Positions 34,144-43,049 of a stretch of 64,000 bases of DNA are shown here, piece by piece. A program made the position numbers and the translations under genes. The DNA lies in assembly GCF_002808045.1 (NCBI RefSeq), contig NZ_CP025000.1:1240001-1304000 (forward strand). The letters run 5' to 3'. The stretch is from Idiomarina sp. X4. GTDB lineage: Bacteria; Pseudomonadota; Gammaproteobacteria; Enterobacterales; Alteromonadaceae. Position 1 is the first letter of the stretch, and every line of letters begins with the position of its first letter. The notes under the pieces are model-generated. The model saw only the letters and a list, made by a program, of their open reading frames with translations. It searched no databases and was not told where the DNA came from.

Positions 34144-36093
34144 TTATTCCCACTCGACGAATAAGTCGACGCCAGAGTAGGCACTGTAGCCGCGAATGCT
34201 GATGTACCAGCGGTCTTCAGCTGGGCTGTCAATGCTACAAGACTCGTCATTACCTGAGCGGTATGGACGGCACTCGTAGTTTGATTCAGTTGGCTGAGAA
34301 CCTTGGCGAACGTATAGATCCGCGTCGCCAGTACCACCCGACATAGTCGCGTTCAGAACTGACATGCCGGCTGGAACGTCAACGTAGTAATGAGACCATT
34401 CACCGCTAGCACCTGATAAGTCAGTTGCTGAAGCCGAACCGCCATCACCGCCACCAGTGCTTGGTTCAGTGAATGAACCGGTCAGGTTAACACCAGAGAA
34501 GCTTGAGTATGCGTTCAGCATAACGTGGTAAGTACCAGCTTGTACGTTCGAAATAGTACAAGTTTCAGTGTTACCGCTTTGATACGGACGGCAGTCATAG
34601 CTTGACTGGGTTGGCTGAGAGCCAAAACGAACGTATAAATCAGCGTCGCCTGAGCCACCATTAATGTTGAAGCTTAGGTCTGTTGCGCCTGCCGGAACAT
34701 TCAATGTGTAGTACAGAGAATCGCCGGTAGTTGCAGACAAGTTGCTGACCGTTTGACCATTGCTCAGTTCGTTGTCTGTTGGTGGTTCTTCACCGCCGCC
34801 ACCGCCTGAGCCGTCACAGCCGTTCGCGTCAATGTAATCAATAGCGTCTTTAGACTGAGCTAAGCCGTAACCAAACTTAACGTCACGACCGGCAGCACCT
34901 AAGTCTTGTGCTGTATTGTTGAGCACACTACGAATTTCCTGCGCGCTACAGGTTGGGTGGTGTGACCAAACCAACGCCGCAACACCCGCAACGTGAGGTG
35001 ATGCCATAGAGGTACCGCTCATGGTGCCGTAGTTGCCTTGTTGACCCGTGCCTTCTGGGTAAGTAGACATAACGTTTACACCGGGGCCGGCAATTTCAAC
35101 TTGGCTGTTCTTCTGAGAGAAAGACGCTAAGTTTTTGCTGCTATCGACAGCCGCAACGGACATAACCGCGTTGTAAGACGCCGGGTAAGACATTGGGTCA
35201 GTTGAGCTGTAAGCAGAACCGTCGTTACCCGCTGCCGCAACCAATAAAACACCTTGGTTATACAGGTTTTGCATCGCGTTGGCTTCAGTCTGGCTTGAGC
35301 CACCGCCGCCAAGGCTCATGTTAACAACATCAGCGCCGTTGTCGGCACAAGTTTCAATAGCAGAAACCAGTGAAGACGAATAGCCCCAACCACTTGAGTT
35401 GAATACTTTGACAATATGCAGGTTAGGATCGCTACCAATAACGCCACGAACGCCAAAACCGTTATCGAGTGCAGCAATGGTACCGGCAACGTGCGTACCG
35501 TGTGGACCGCCGTTGTCATGCCAGTTGCCTGTGCCGCTATCATTCGTGCCGTTAATAGTACCGCCTAAAGTACCCATGTCTTCGTGTGGTAGCTCTAAGC
35601 CTGAATCGATAACACAGACTTTTTTACCACCTGCGGCCGCAGAAGCAACGCTGTCATCGACCTGATCAGCCTGTACCTGGCTAATGCCGTAAGGCACGTC
35701 TTGCGCCATAAAACGACGGATACGGTCAACTTCAACGTATTCAATGTTTGGGTTTTTCTCAAGACGCTTTCGCTGCTTTTCAGTCAGCTCGGCGGCAACC
35801 GCCAAATTGTGGCGCATGCTAAGTTTTACCTTACCGCCAGCTTTTCTGACCACGTTGTTTGCTCGGGAAACGGCCAATTCAGAACGTCCTCTGTTGCCCA
35901 TTTTGTTGACCGCGTTACCATTATTTTTAAATTTAATGATGTAACGCTGAGGTGCTGAGCTATCCACTTGCGCTTGAATTTGAGCCTGCTCTTTTACCAG
36001 CGGCTGCGCTTGTGAATGGTCAGGAGGTTTAGCAAAAGCTGATGAAACTGATACTGCCAGGGCAGTCAGTGTAAGATATTGGATTTTTCTCAT
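34144..36093 (-). CDS. Secreted alkaline serine protease (S8) with two PPC domains
   Basis: The 649-residue exoprotease has a signal peptide ending SSAFA (residue 21), an I9-type propeptide (about 48-130, with YIIKFKN and YVEVDRI), the catalytic domain with Asp163, His198 and Ser362 (VIDSGLE, GGPHGTHVAG, SGTSMASPHVAG), and two bacterial pre-peptidase C-terminal domains (about 455-545 and 560-649), each with DADLYVR and CRPY signatures. The layout is that of Vibrio and Alteromonas extracellular subtilases. It is chromosomal, outside the island, and not closely similar to the island subtilase at 30206. Confidence 0.96.
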   Translation of the reverse strand: MRKIQYLTLTALAVSVSSAFAKPPDHSQAQPLVKEQAQIQAQVDSSAPQRYIIKFKNNGNAVNKMGNRGRSELAVSRANNVVRKAGGKVKLSMRHNLAVAAELTEKQRKRLEKNPNIEYVEVDRIRRFMAQDVPYGISQVQADQVDDSVASAAAGGKKVCVIDSGLELPHEDMGTLGGTINGTNDSGTGNWHDNGGPHGTHVAGTIAALDNGFGVRGVIGSDPNLHIVKVFNSSGWGYSSSLVSAIETCADNGADVVNMSLGGGGSSQTEANAMQNLYNQGVLLVAAAGNDGSAYSSTDPMSYPASYNAVMSVAAVDSSKNLASFSQKNSQVEIAGPGVNVMSTYPEGTGQQGNYGTMSGTSMASPHVAGVAALVWSHHPTCSAQEIRSVLNNTAQDLGAAGRDVKFGYGLAQSKDAIDYIDANGCDGSGGGGGEEPPTDNELSNGQTVSNLSATTGDSLYYTLNVPAGATDLSFNINGGSGDADLYVRFGSQPTQSSYDCRPYQSGNTETCTISNVQAGTYHVMLNAYSSFSGVNLTGSFTEPSTGGGDGGSASATDLSGASGEWSHYYVDVPAGMSVLNATMSGGTGDADLYVRQGSQPTESNYECRPYRSGNDESCSIDSPAEDRWYISIRGYSAYSGVDLFVEWE

Positions 36094-36298
36094 ACCAGAT
36101 TAGTCTCTTTTTGTTTTTATTTGTGGCTGTAAGAAGCCATGAATGAAAGCAGCAGGGGATACGACGTTTGGCTGCCTGAAAATGACGTCGTTTGACATCA
36201 TTTGCAACATTTAATAACAAAAAATGAACAATTTAAAGGGTGAGAACGTAAAGATTGTTTAAATTTTTAACAAAAATGACACATGAGTTAATCAGAGG

Positions 36299-36748
36299 TT
36301 AGCGGTAGGCGGGGCTCGGTTCATTCACTGAACTTTGCGGCGGTTGCTGTAACCAATTCTCTGAAATTAAGCCAGGGACGCGTTCAAACTCGCCTGTATT
36401 GTTAGTTACAACGGTTAGGCCATGGCATCTGGCGTGTCCTGCTATCATTTGATCATAAGGGCCAATGGGCGTGCCTTTCTTTTTTAAATGATGTCGGATA
36501 AGAGCCGTATGATAGGCCGCATCGGCATCGTAGTTGAGGATGTCTAAGCGAGCTAAAAAGCTGTCGAGTTTGTCGGTATTAGTAACGCGTTGTTGAGAGT
36601 TTTCGACACCGTATTGAAGCTCCATGACAGTTACTGAGCTTACACAGAGTTCGCGAGAATGCTCATCAAAAATAGGCGCTAAATAGGCAGGCCGGTTCTT
36701 CATAATGTAAATACAGATATTGGTATCCAGCATATATCGCAAATTCAT
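36299..36748 (-). CDS. vapC: VapC-type PIN-domain toxin
   Basis: The 149-residue protein has the PIN nuclease acidic residues in order: MLDTNICIYIMK (first Asp), VTVMELQYGVE (Glu), and a later Asp pair in IGPYDQMIAGHA. VapC toxins of this type cut initiator tRNA or other structured RNA. The start overlaps vapB by ATGA. The C-terminal 25 residues (NWLQQPPQSSVNEPSP) extend past the usual VapC end. Confidence 0.93.
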   Translation of the reverse strand: MNLRYMLDTNICIYIMKNRPAYLAPIFDEHSRELCVSSVTVMELQYGVENSQQRVTNTDKLDSFLARLDILNYDADAAYHTALIRHHLKKKGTPIGPYDQMIAGHARCHGLTVVTNNTGEFERVPGLISENWLQQPPQSSVNEPSPAYR

Positions 36749-36975
36749 AGCTGCTCGCGCTCCTGCTCTTCGGGCTGCTCACGCTCAACCATAAAGTCGT
36801 CACTGGCAGGTTCACCACTAAACCAAGAAGCCCAACTGGCTTTCGCTGGGGTAATAATTCGGCTTTCGCCAACGACTAACACCTCAACTTCTTTTACGTC
36901 TTCAGAAAAAGCGACGTCTTTTGGCAACCGAACCGCTTGCGTTTTATTGCTTTTGAAAAGGGTTGTTTTGGTCAT
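36745..36975 (-). CDS. vapB: VapB-type antitoxin
   Basis: The 76-residue protein has an AbrB/SpoVT-like swapped-hairpin N-terminus (TLFKSNKTQAVRLPKDVAF) and an acidic tail (EREQPEEQEREQ). It overlaps the toxin gene and starts 5 bases after a perfect inverted repeat that is probably its operator and that also covers its ribosome site. Confidence 0.92.
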   Translation of the reverse strand: MTKTTLFKSNKTQAVRLPKDVAFSEDVKEVEVLVVGESRIITPAKASWASWFSGEPASDDFMVEREQPEEQEREQL

Positions 36976-37011
36976 AAAAAACTCCGTATATCCAATTTGG
37001 ATATACGGAGT
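36976..37011 (-). promoter_or_regulatory. Perfect 13-base inverted repeat before vapB: operator and possible terminator
   Basis: ACTCCGTATATCC (36981-36993) and GGATATACGGAGT (36999-37011) pair perfectly over AATTT. Read on the minus strand the hairpin is followed by six T residues that run into the vapB ATG, and the GGAG ribosome site is in the hairpin stem. It can thus act as VapBC operator and as terminator for the upstream chemotaxis gene, and can mask vapB translation on read-through RNA. Confidence 0.6.
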
Positions 37012-37037
37012 TTAGTTGGGTAATTCAAATTGTCAAA

Positions 37038-38204
37038 TTAGTCGTCCAGCTTATCCATTTGCTTAACGATCTCGTTACTGAGGCTATTCAGTTCGTCGGT
37101 GTTATTCGACAATGTCTCTGCCTGTTCATAGGCGCCATCGCAAAGTTCGCTAAGCACTTGAACGTTTTTGCTGACATTTTCCACTGCAGCATTTTGCTGT
37201 TGACTGGCCTCGGTGACCATATCGACTTCGGTGTTAATTTCACGTATTGAGGTTAACACTTGATTAAATGACTCAATGGTTTCCACCGATATGACTTGAG
37301 CTTCTTTAGACGCTTCCAAAGCTTGGTCGCTAATTTCACCAGAGGATGAAATAACCGCACGCAATTCATTGGTCATTTCTACAATGTCACTTGTGGTTGC
37401 TTTTGTCTTTTGAGCCAAAGACCGAACTTCGTCGGCGACAACAGCGAATCCTCTCCCGTGCTCTCCTGCTCGGTCTGCTTCAATAGCAGCGTTAAGAGCG
37501 AGTAAGTTAGTCTGGTCTGTGACGCTTTCGATTAACTCAACGAAAGACGTTATCTTTTCAGCACTTTTTTCGACCTTTTCAAAGCTGCTGTCGAATAGCT
37601 CGACAGAAGTAACGAGCTTATTTAATCGATCGGCTAATTTATTGATTTGTCTTTCAGACGTAATACTAACCTCTGAAACCGAGTCGGTATTGCTGTTGAT
37701 TCGCTCAATGGTTTCGGTCATTTCGTTCATGCTGGCAGATATTTCTTCAATAGTAGAAGCCAAACTAGTGGACTGCTCACTCAGCTTTTCACTGGTTACA
37801 TGAGAACGATCAGAGAGAGTGGCGGTTCTCTGAGCTAAATTACTGAGCTTCTCTGTGGCCCCGTCTACATGCGTTAGTATGCGACTAAAGCGTTTTAAAG
37901 CACGATTAAGAGAGCGCGCAATCTGCCCAAACTCGCTTTCACTACTAAGATTGACGCGGGGATCGAGATTACCGCTACCGACTTGTTCAGCCATGCTTTT
38001 GAGTTCTTTTACCGCAAGCGTAAGAACGCGTCGCGAGATGATAAAGAAGATAACTGCTAATGTAATAATAACCAAACTGGGAACAGCGAGCACACCGTTG
38101 GTTACGTCAGAGAATAAGGCAAGCCCTAGGACAATACTTAAACTCACCAGAAAAAGAAGGTTAATCTGGTTCATTCTAGCCAAGGACAGGTTAGATAATT
38201 TCAT
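37038..38204 (-). CDS. Methyl-accepting chemotaxis protein with little periplasmic domain
   Basis: The 388-residue transducer has two membrane helices (about 13-33 and 43-65) joined by a very short loop, a HAMP domain (about 66-118) and a complete MCP signalling domain, with the tip hairpin at [30 protein letters not shown]. Lacking a periplasmic sensor, it probably senses membrane state or a cytoplasmic cue or partner. I chose ATG 38204, preceded by GGAAAG, over GTG at 38219. Confidence 0.93.
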   Translation of the reverse strand: MKLSNLSLARMNQINLLFLVSLSIVLGLALFSDVTNGVLAVPSLVIITLAVIFFIISRRVLTLAVKELKSMAEQVGSGNLDPRVNLSSESEFGQIARSLNRALKRFSRILTHVDGATEKLSNLAQRTATLSDRSHVTSEKLSEQSTSLASTIEEISASMNEMTETIERINSNTDSVSEVSITSERQINKLADRLNKLVTSVELFDSSFEKVEKSAEKITSFVELIESVTDQTNLLALNAAIEADRAGEHGRGFAVVADEVRSLAQKTKATTSDIVEMTNELRAVISSSGEISDQALEASKEAQVISVETIESFNQVLTSIREINTEVDMVTEASQQQNAAVENVSKNVQVLSELCDGAYEQAETLSNNTDELNSLSNEIVKQMDKLDD

Positions 38205-38402
38205 TGTTTTACTTTCCACACTATGATTAAAAAAAAGCGGTGCAAAGTAATCTAAATGATTAAGAAAAGATATCTTTTTCCCAATAGGTTTTGTCGATAG
38301 TCAATACTGGAAAATACGATTAATTTTTCGACAGCTATTGTGGTTTTTGCTGGGGCCGCTTTGCGCTATAATTGGCGGATAAATCCCCTGCAAAGCTTCC
38401 TT

Positions 38403-39059
38403 ATGTCGAAGAAAAAACAAGAGTCGATTGTACTCGAAACCCCAACAGGCTCCGACCACGTTTTACTCCACTCCTGCTGTGCGCCATGCTCGGGTGAAGT
38501 CATGGAGCGTATGGCTGAAGCGGGCATCAAGTTCACGATTTTCTTCTATAACCCGAATATTCACCCGGAAAAAGAGTATTTGCTGCGTAAAGAAGAGAAC
38601 ATTCGGTTTGCCGAAAAACTGGGTGTGGACTTTATCGATTGTGACTACGACACCAAAAACTGGTTTGAGCGAGTGAAAGGTCTCGAGTGGGAACCGGAGC
38701 GAGGTGAGCGTTGCACAGTTTGTTTTGATATGCGTTTTGAGCGCACAGCCTTATACGCGCATGAAAACGGCTTTGACACTATTACCAGTTGCCTGGGCAT
38801 TTCACGCTGGAAAAATATGCAGCAAATAAATGACTGTGGTCAGCGTGCGGTTGCACGTTATCCCGGACTGCATTACTGGACGTTTAACTGGCGTAAAAAA
38901 GGTGGCTCTGCCCGTATGGTGGAAATTGCCAAGCGTGAACGTTTTTATCAGCAGGAGTATTGTGGTTGTGTTTATTCGCTTCGCGATACCAACCGCTGGC
39001 GCCTGCAGAACGGGCGCGACCGCATTAAAATTGGTGTGGAGTATTATACTGCCGATTAA
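38403..39059 (+). CDS. queH: Epoxyqueuosine reductase QueH
   Basis: The 218-residue protein catalyses the last step of queuosine synthesis in tRNA. It has the QueH cysteine pattern: [11 protein letters not shown] (Cys-Cys-x2-Cys) near residue 24, [11 protein letters not shown] in the middle, and YCGCVYS near the C-terminus, which supply the iron-sulfur and extra metal ligands. It replaces the cobalamin-dependent QueG. The ATG at 38403 begins the conserved part; the GTG at 38340 would add 21 unrelated residues. Confidence 0.95.
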   Translation: MSKKKQESIVLETPTGSDHVLLHSCCAPCSGEVMERMAEAGIKFTIFFYNPNIHPEKEYLLRKEENIRFAEKLGVDFIDCDYDTKNWFERVKGLEWEPERGERCTVCFDMRFERTALYAHENGFDTITSCLGISRWKNMQQINDCGQRAVARYPGLHYWTFNWRKKGGSARMVEIAKRERFYQQEYCGCVYSLRDTNRWRLQNGRDRIKIGVEYYTAD

Positions 39060-39098
39060 AAAAAGCCCCAGACGCTGGGAAGAGAGACGTCCGGGGCC
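39057..39098 (-). terminator. Terminator of the first TonB receptor gene
   Basis: GCCCCAGACG (39065-39074) pairs with CGTCCGGGGC (39088-39097) with one mismatch. On the minus strand the hairpin is followed by a T run (39057-39064), fitting termination of the receptor transcript from 41250. Confidence 0.8.
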
Positions 39099-39123
39099 AC
39101 ACGTGAAAGCGTTAATTTATGCT

Positions 39124-41250
39124 TTAGAAGTTGTAACGGAAATTCGCCATAATTGTGCGCTGTTGACCGTAAAAGCAGTCACCGCGAGCGAGACATGACG
39201 TTAAGACCGTTTTGTCGGTTAGGTTATCAACATCGAGACTGAAACTATAATTATCCCACTCGTAGCCAATCATGGCGTCGAATAAGGTATAGCTCGGTGT
39301 TTCTAAAAAGATGTTCTCGCCGTTATAGTTTACGTAGCCGTCAGACGTATTGCCTACGTAACGAACACCTGCACCGACTTTAAAACCACCCCAACTTTCC
39401 GGGCGATAGGTAGCCCAAACCGAAGCTTGTTGGTCTGGAGTTGCTGATAGTGTTTTACCGACTTCCGACGGGTTATTGCTCTTACTAATTACAGCATCCG
39501 TGTAGGCATAGCTTGCGTAAACATCCATAGACTCCCAGGCTAGCTGAGCTTCAAGTTCTACCCCTTCAATTTCGACTTCGCCAACTTGGATTTGGCCGTT
39601 AGGGTTAGGCGCGTCGGGGTCGTTAACTTGTGTCGTGCGGTTTTCCTCAGTGATTTGGTAAGCCGATAAGGTAATTAAATGCTCGGTTCCTTGTGGCTGG
39701 TATTTTACCCCCGCTTCCCATTGTTTACCCTCTAACGGGACATAAGCGTTATCGTAAGCATCACGGCCAATTAGCGGTGAGAAGGACTCACTATAACTAA
39801 AGTATGGCGATACTCCGCCGTCCATTAAGTACATAGCGCCGAGACGGCCGGTCGTTGCATATTGATCGGTAGCCGATCCTCCTTCAGGGTTCGTTGTAGC
39901 GCGATCCCTGCGCAGCGCAGCGGAGACTAACCATTTATCCGCGATACGCATATTATCTTGTGCATAAAAGCCAAGTTGATAGGTCGTTGTCGAAGGAAGA
40001 TCTGTAACGTCAGCTTCGGTTGGAAGACCAGTGGCCTGACCGTACTCTGGAGCATACAAATCAAGGGGATTCATTGCACCATAAGCATAGTCGTTATCGG
40101 TGTAAGCATCCTGCAAGTCTAAACCGAAGACCAAGTCATGTTCTACTGCACCTGTAATTACAGAACCATGTAACTGAACGTCCGTTGTCCAAGCGTTTGC
40201 GTCGGCACGAGATAAGTAAGACACACGGTTAACGGTGCGGTTGTCTTCGGCAAAAACAGGCGGCCAACCGTACATTGTATTGTAGTCAGCGTGACTGTCA
40301 CTGTATCTGCTGGCAAAACGAAGGTGCCAATTCAGATTGATGTCGTGTTCAACAATAGCCGTTAACGCATCCTGCTCAGTATCGTACTTATCGAACCCAG
40401 GCTCTGACACAAATGTTGAGCTGTCGATTTGACCAAACTCGTTAGGGAACAAGGTTCCTTGCCACGGAAAAAACTGGGTGCTGGAACCAGATTCATTTCT
40501 CTGGATGTTTCCGATTAATGTGATTTTTGTATCTTCTGACGCATGCAAGCTAATAGAGGGATTCAAGACCAAGCTGTTATCGGGGACGTAATCAGTTTGC
40601 GTATCACTGTCCCTGTATAAACCGATAAAGCGGCCCGTTAGGGAGGCGTCTTGGTTTAAAGCTCCGGTTATATCGCCCGCAACTTGTTTGCGGGAGTAAT
40701 TACCAAGCTGAGCCCAAAACTCACCCTGAGTTTCGGCCTGAGGACGCTTGCTGACTAAATTAATGATACCGCCAGTTGAGCCTTGACCGTACAAGACAGA
40801 ACTTGGTCCTTTAAGAATTTCAATTTGGCCAAGAGAATAAGGATTCACGCGTACGTTATTGTAGTAACCAAACAACGACTTCAGACCGTCTAAGTATTGG
40901 ACTGGAGCGACACCTCTGATTTGAGCCCAGTCGCCACGAGTATCGACGCCGTATGGACCGTTGTACAGACCGGCAACATAACCAATGGCATCTTGAACCG
41001 TTACCGCACCTAAATCTTCGATACGTGTTTCTGTTAATACGGACACGGATAGAGGTGTTTCAATTATGGGGGTGTCAGACTTTGAGCCGGTCGCACTGAC
41101 GTATGAAATCAAACCACGAGAGCTGACCTCGATGGTTTCCATCATTTCTTCTTTTTCTTTTTTTGTCTGCTGCGGCTCTTCTGCAAAAGCTGGAGTTGTG
41201 GTTAGAGCGGCCAAAACGCTGACCGCTAGTAGAGATTTCTGAACTTTCAT
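39124..41250 (-). CDS. TonB-dependent siderophore receptor
   Basis: The 708-residue outer-membrane receptor has a signal peptide (MKVQKSLLAVSVLAALTTTP to about residue 23), a plug domain (PIIETPLSVSVLTETRIEDLG, then QIEILKGPSSVLYGQGSTGGIIN), and a 22-strand barrel ending in aromatic Phe (MANFRYNF), typical of the hydroxamate-type siderophore receptor group (FhuA/FpvA-like). The ATG at 41250 follows GAGGGG and gives a good signal peptide. A Fur-like box lies 47 bases upstream. The substrate is unknown. Confidence 0.95.
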   Translation of the reverse strand: MKVQKSLLAVSVLAALTTTPAFAEEPQQTKKEKEEMMETIEVSSRGLISYVSATGSKSDTPIIETPLSVSVLTETRIEDLGAVTVQDAIGYVAGLYNGPYGVDTRGDWAQIRGVAPVQYLDGLKSLFGYYNNVRVNPYSLGQIEILKGPSSVLYGQGSTGGIINLVSKRPQAETQGEFWAQLGNYSRKQVAGDITGALNQDASLTGRFIGLYRDSDTQTDYVPDNSLVLNPSISLHASEDTKITLIGNIQRNESGSSTQFFPWQGTLFPNEFGQIDSSTFVSEPGFDKYDTEQDALTAIVEHDINLNWHLRFASRYSDSHADYNTMYGWPPVFAEDNRTVNRVSYLSRADANAWTTDVQLHGSVITGAVEHDLVFGLDLQDAYTDNDYAYGAMNPLDLYAPEYGQATGLPTEADVTDLPSTTTYQLGFYAQDNMRIADKWLVSAALRRDRATTNPEGGSATDQYATTGRLGAMYLMDGGVSPYFSYSESFSPLIGRDAYDNAYVPLEGKQWEAGVKYQPQGTEHLITLSAYQITEENRTTQVNDPDAPNPNGQIQVGEVEIEGVELEAQLAWESMDVYASYAYTDAVISKSNNPSEVGKTLSATPDQQASVWATYRPESWGGFKVGAGVRYVGNTSDGYVNYNGENIFLETPSYTLFDAMIGYEWDNYSFSLDVDNLTDKTVLTSCLARGDCFYGQQRTIMANFRYNF

Positions 41251-41296
41251 GGTTCCCCTCAAAATCACAAGCGTTTATGTCGAGGTGGATCCTAAA

Positions 41297-41311
41297 TGAA
41301 AACAATTCGTA
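41297..41311 (-). promoter_or_regulatory. Weak Fur-like box before the first TonB receptor
   Basis: TGAAAACAATTCGTA matches 9 of 14 specific positions of the 7-1-7 Fur pattern TGATAAT-N-ATTATCA. Its place upstream of a siderophore receptor supports iron control. Confidence 0.4.
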
Positions 41312-41320
41312 TTTAAAGTT

Positions 41321-41791
41321 TTATTTTAACCAATTCTCGGGAAGTTCCCATGAGGCCTTGTGAACACTGCCGTCCCAGGTCTGCAAAGTTACCCAAACGC
41401 GATGTTCCGGTTCATATTTTTGCGGTGCGATAGCGTGTACATGCTGCAGTAATTCGCTGCCATGCAAAATGCCGACGTCATCACTTTCAAGTGTGTTGAG
41501 TGGCAGTGGTTTTTCACCAATACTTACGTAGCCCTGCCGAATATCACTGACGTTGCCTTCGTTTACATAAGCGGAAAAGTCTTTGACCCAGTCTTCATGG
41601 TGAGCATATGGAGCCTCGTTATTTAACGGCTGTATTGCAACCTCGAAAGGTCCTACCGATTTTTCTTCCCAGACTTCCGGGAATTCGGGCGGTTGGAGTT
41701 GCTCGTACAAAAAGTAAAAAGGCAGAATGAGAATTAAGCCACTTAACTTAAATTTATTACGGTTCCAAAATGTATTTTTACGGCGCGCCAT
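41321..41791 (-). CDS. Membrane-anchored hypothetical protein of the PepSY operon
   Basis: The 156-residue protein has a basic N-terminus and one membrane helix (LSGLILILPFYFLYEQL, about 16-32), then a periplasmic domain with WEEKSVGPFEVAIQPLNN and a C-terminal VWVTLQTWDGSVHKASW. No assigned function. It overlaps the PepSY gene stop (TAATG), and similar small proteins accompany PepSY-type membrane proteins in iron operons of marine bacteria; probably an accessory factor in iron uptake. Confidence 0.7.
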   Translation of the reverse strand: MARRKNTFWNRNKFKLSGLILILPFYFLYEQLQPPEFPEVWEEKSVGPFEVAIQPLNNEAPYAHHEDWVKDFSAYVNEGNVSDIRQGYVSIGEKPLPLNTLESDDVGILHGSELLQHVHAIAPQKYEPEHRVWVTLQTWDGSVHKASWELPENWLK

Positions 41792-42936
41792 TAGTTCGCT
41801 CCCTCACTTTGCAGAGACTCACGCAGTGGTGTCTTCTTTTCCTTTGCGGCTTTTACGGTTCGCGAGCCCCAAATCAAGAAACCGGTAATGGACATGGCGG
41901 ACAGGATCAGCCCGAAAATAAACCAAATAGCTTTTGTCCAAATACCACCAATAGTGCCGTAGTGGAGTGGGTCGACAATGTGCTGAATGGTTTGTAATGC
42001 ACCCATGGTCTCGGGTGTGGTTTCGCTGGCTATTTCTCCGGTCCATGGGTTTATATTGACACGGTAAGAGTAGTCGTCGAAGAACACCGTGTCGCCGCCA
42101 CCCATAATTTTGAACATGTCGCGATTATGCTCCGGCATCATAATGTAGCTGGGGCGGAACTCCGGAAAACGCTTTTCGGTTGTTTTCATCGCGTCAGCAA
42201 AAGTCACTGGTGGCTCCGCTTTTTCGCCAAGAGGTATGTCTGAAGCCTCCACTAACGGCGGATGCGCCTCAATATCTATGTCGGCGTGCCACATAACCTG
42301 CTGAGTAAAGTACCAGAGGCCGGTCAGGCTCATGACAATAAGGAACCAGATTGACCAAACTCCGCCGTGTTTGTGCAAGTCGGTTAGCAGTGTTTTTTTA
42401 CCTTGTTTCGCGCGGATCTTCGGTTGTGTATAAGCGCGCCAAAAGCGCTTATAAATAACCAAACCGGTGACCAACGCGCCAATCATTACAAATGACATGG
42501 CGGAAACCAGGTAATAACCCACGCTGTAGCTGCTTTGCCATGGGAATAACAACCAACCGTGCAATGAACGCATGAAGTTAATAAAGGTAATGCCTTGGTT
42601 GACTTCCTGAATTTCGCCGGTGTATTGGTTTACGTAAGCAATGCCCGACGGAATGGTCTCGGTCGAGAAAATAACGGCATTAATGAGATAAGGCTCAAAG
42701 GTCATGACAGTTGTAATGTTGGCTGACGGATAAGCGTTTTGGACCGTCGCAACTAACTCAGAAATAGGCCGAGCGGCTAAGTCATTCGGATTAACCGCAC
42801 GAGCATTCTCGTTAAATAGCCAGGTTAACTCGTGACTGAACACCGCGATAGTCCCTGTAATGCAGATAAAACAAAACAGTATCCAGATGGGTAGCGAGCA
42901 CCATCCGTGCAGCTTGAACCATTGCCTTTGCGTCAT
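41791..42936 (-). CDS. PepSY-associated transmembrane protein, iron-linked
   Basis: The 381-residue inner-membrane protein has the PepSY_TM layout: a first helix after KLHGWCSLPIWILFCF, a periplasmic PepSY part, helices around MSFVMIGALVTGLVIY and WFLIVMSLTGLWYF, a second PepSY part, and a last helix near FGLILSAMSITGFLIWG. Conserved His residues in the helices suggest haem binding, as in reductases that release iron from siderophores. It is divergent from a TonB receptor with Fur-like boxes between them. Confidence 0.88.
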   Translation of the reverse strand: MTQRQWFKLHGWCSLPIWILFCFICITGTIAVFSHELTWLFNENARAVNPNDLAARPISELVATVQNAYPSANITTVMTFEPYLINAVIFSTETIPSGIAYVNQYTGEIQEVNQGITFINFMRSLHGWLLFPWQSSYSVGYYLVSAMSFVMIGALVTGLVIYKRFWRAYTQPKIRAKQGKKTLLTDLHKHGGVWSIWFLIVMSLTGLWYFTQQVMWHADIDIEAHPPLVEASDIPLGEKAEPPVTFADAMKTTEKRFPEFRPSYIMMPEHNRDMFKIMGGGDTVFFDDYSYRVNINPWTGEIASETTPETMGALQTIQHIVDPLHYGTIGGIWTKAIWFIFGLILSAMSITGFLIWGSRTVKAAKEKKTPLRESLQSEGAN

Positions 42937-42979
42937 TTTCTTTACTCTCTAAAAAACTTTTCCTAAATGATATTGCTAA

Positions 42980-42994
42980 TGGGAACGATTATCA
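42980..42994. promoter_or_regulatory. Fur-like box in the PepSY/TonB divergent region
   Basis: TGGGAACGATTATCA matches 11 of 14 specific positions of TGATAAT-N-ATTATCA, with a perfect right half. It lies 44 bases upstream of the PepSY gene. Confidence 0.6.
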
Positions 42995-43008
42995 AATACA
43001 ATTACAAA

Positions 43009-43023
43009 AAGTAATAGTTCTCA
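43009..43023. promoter_or_regulatory. Second, weaker Fur-like box
   Basis: AAGTAATAGTTCTCA matches 9 of 14 positions and lies 26 bases before the second TonB receptor start. Together with the box at 42980 it would give shared iron control of both divergent units. Confidence 0.45.
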
Positions 43024-43049
43024 TTTGTGGTTTAGGGGTGGATTTTTAA

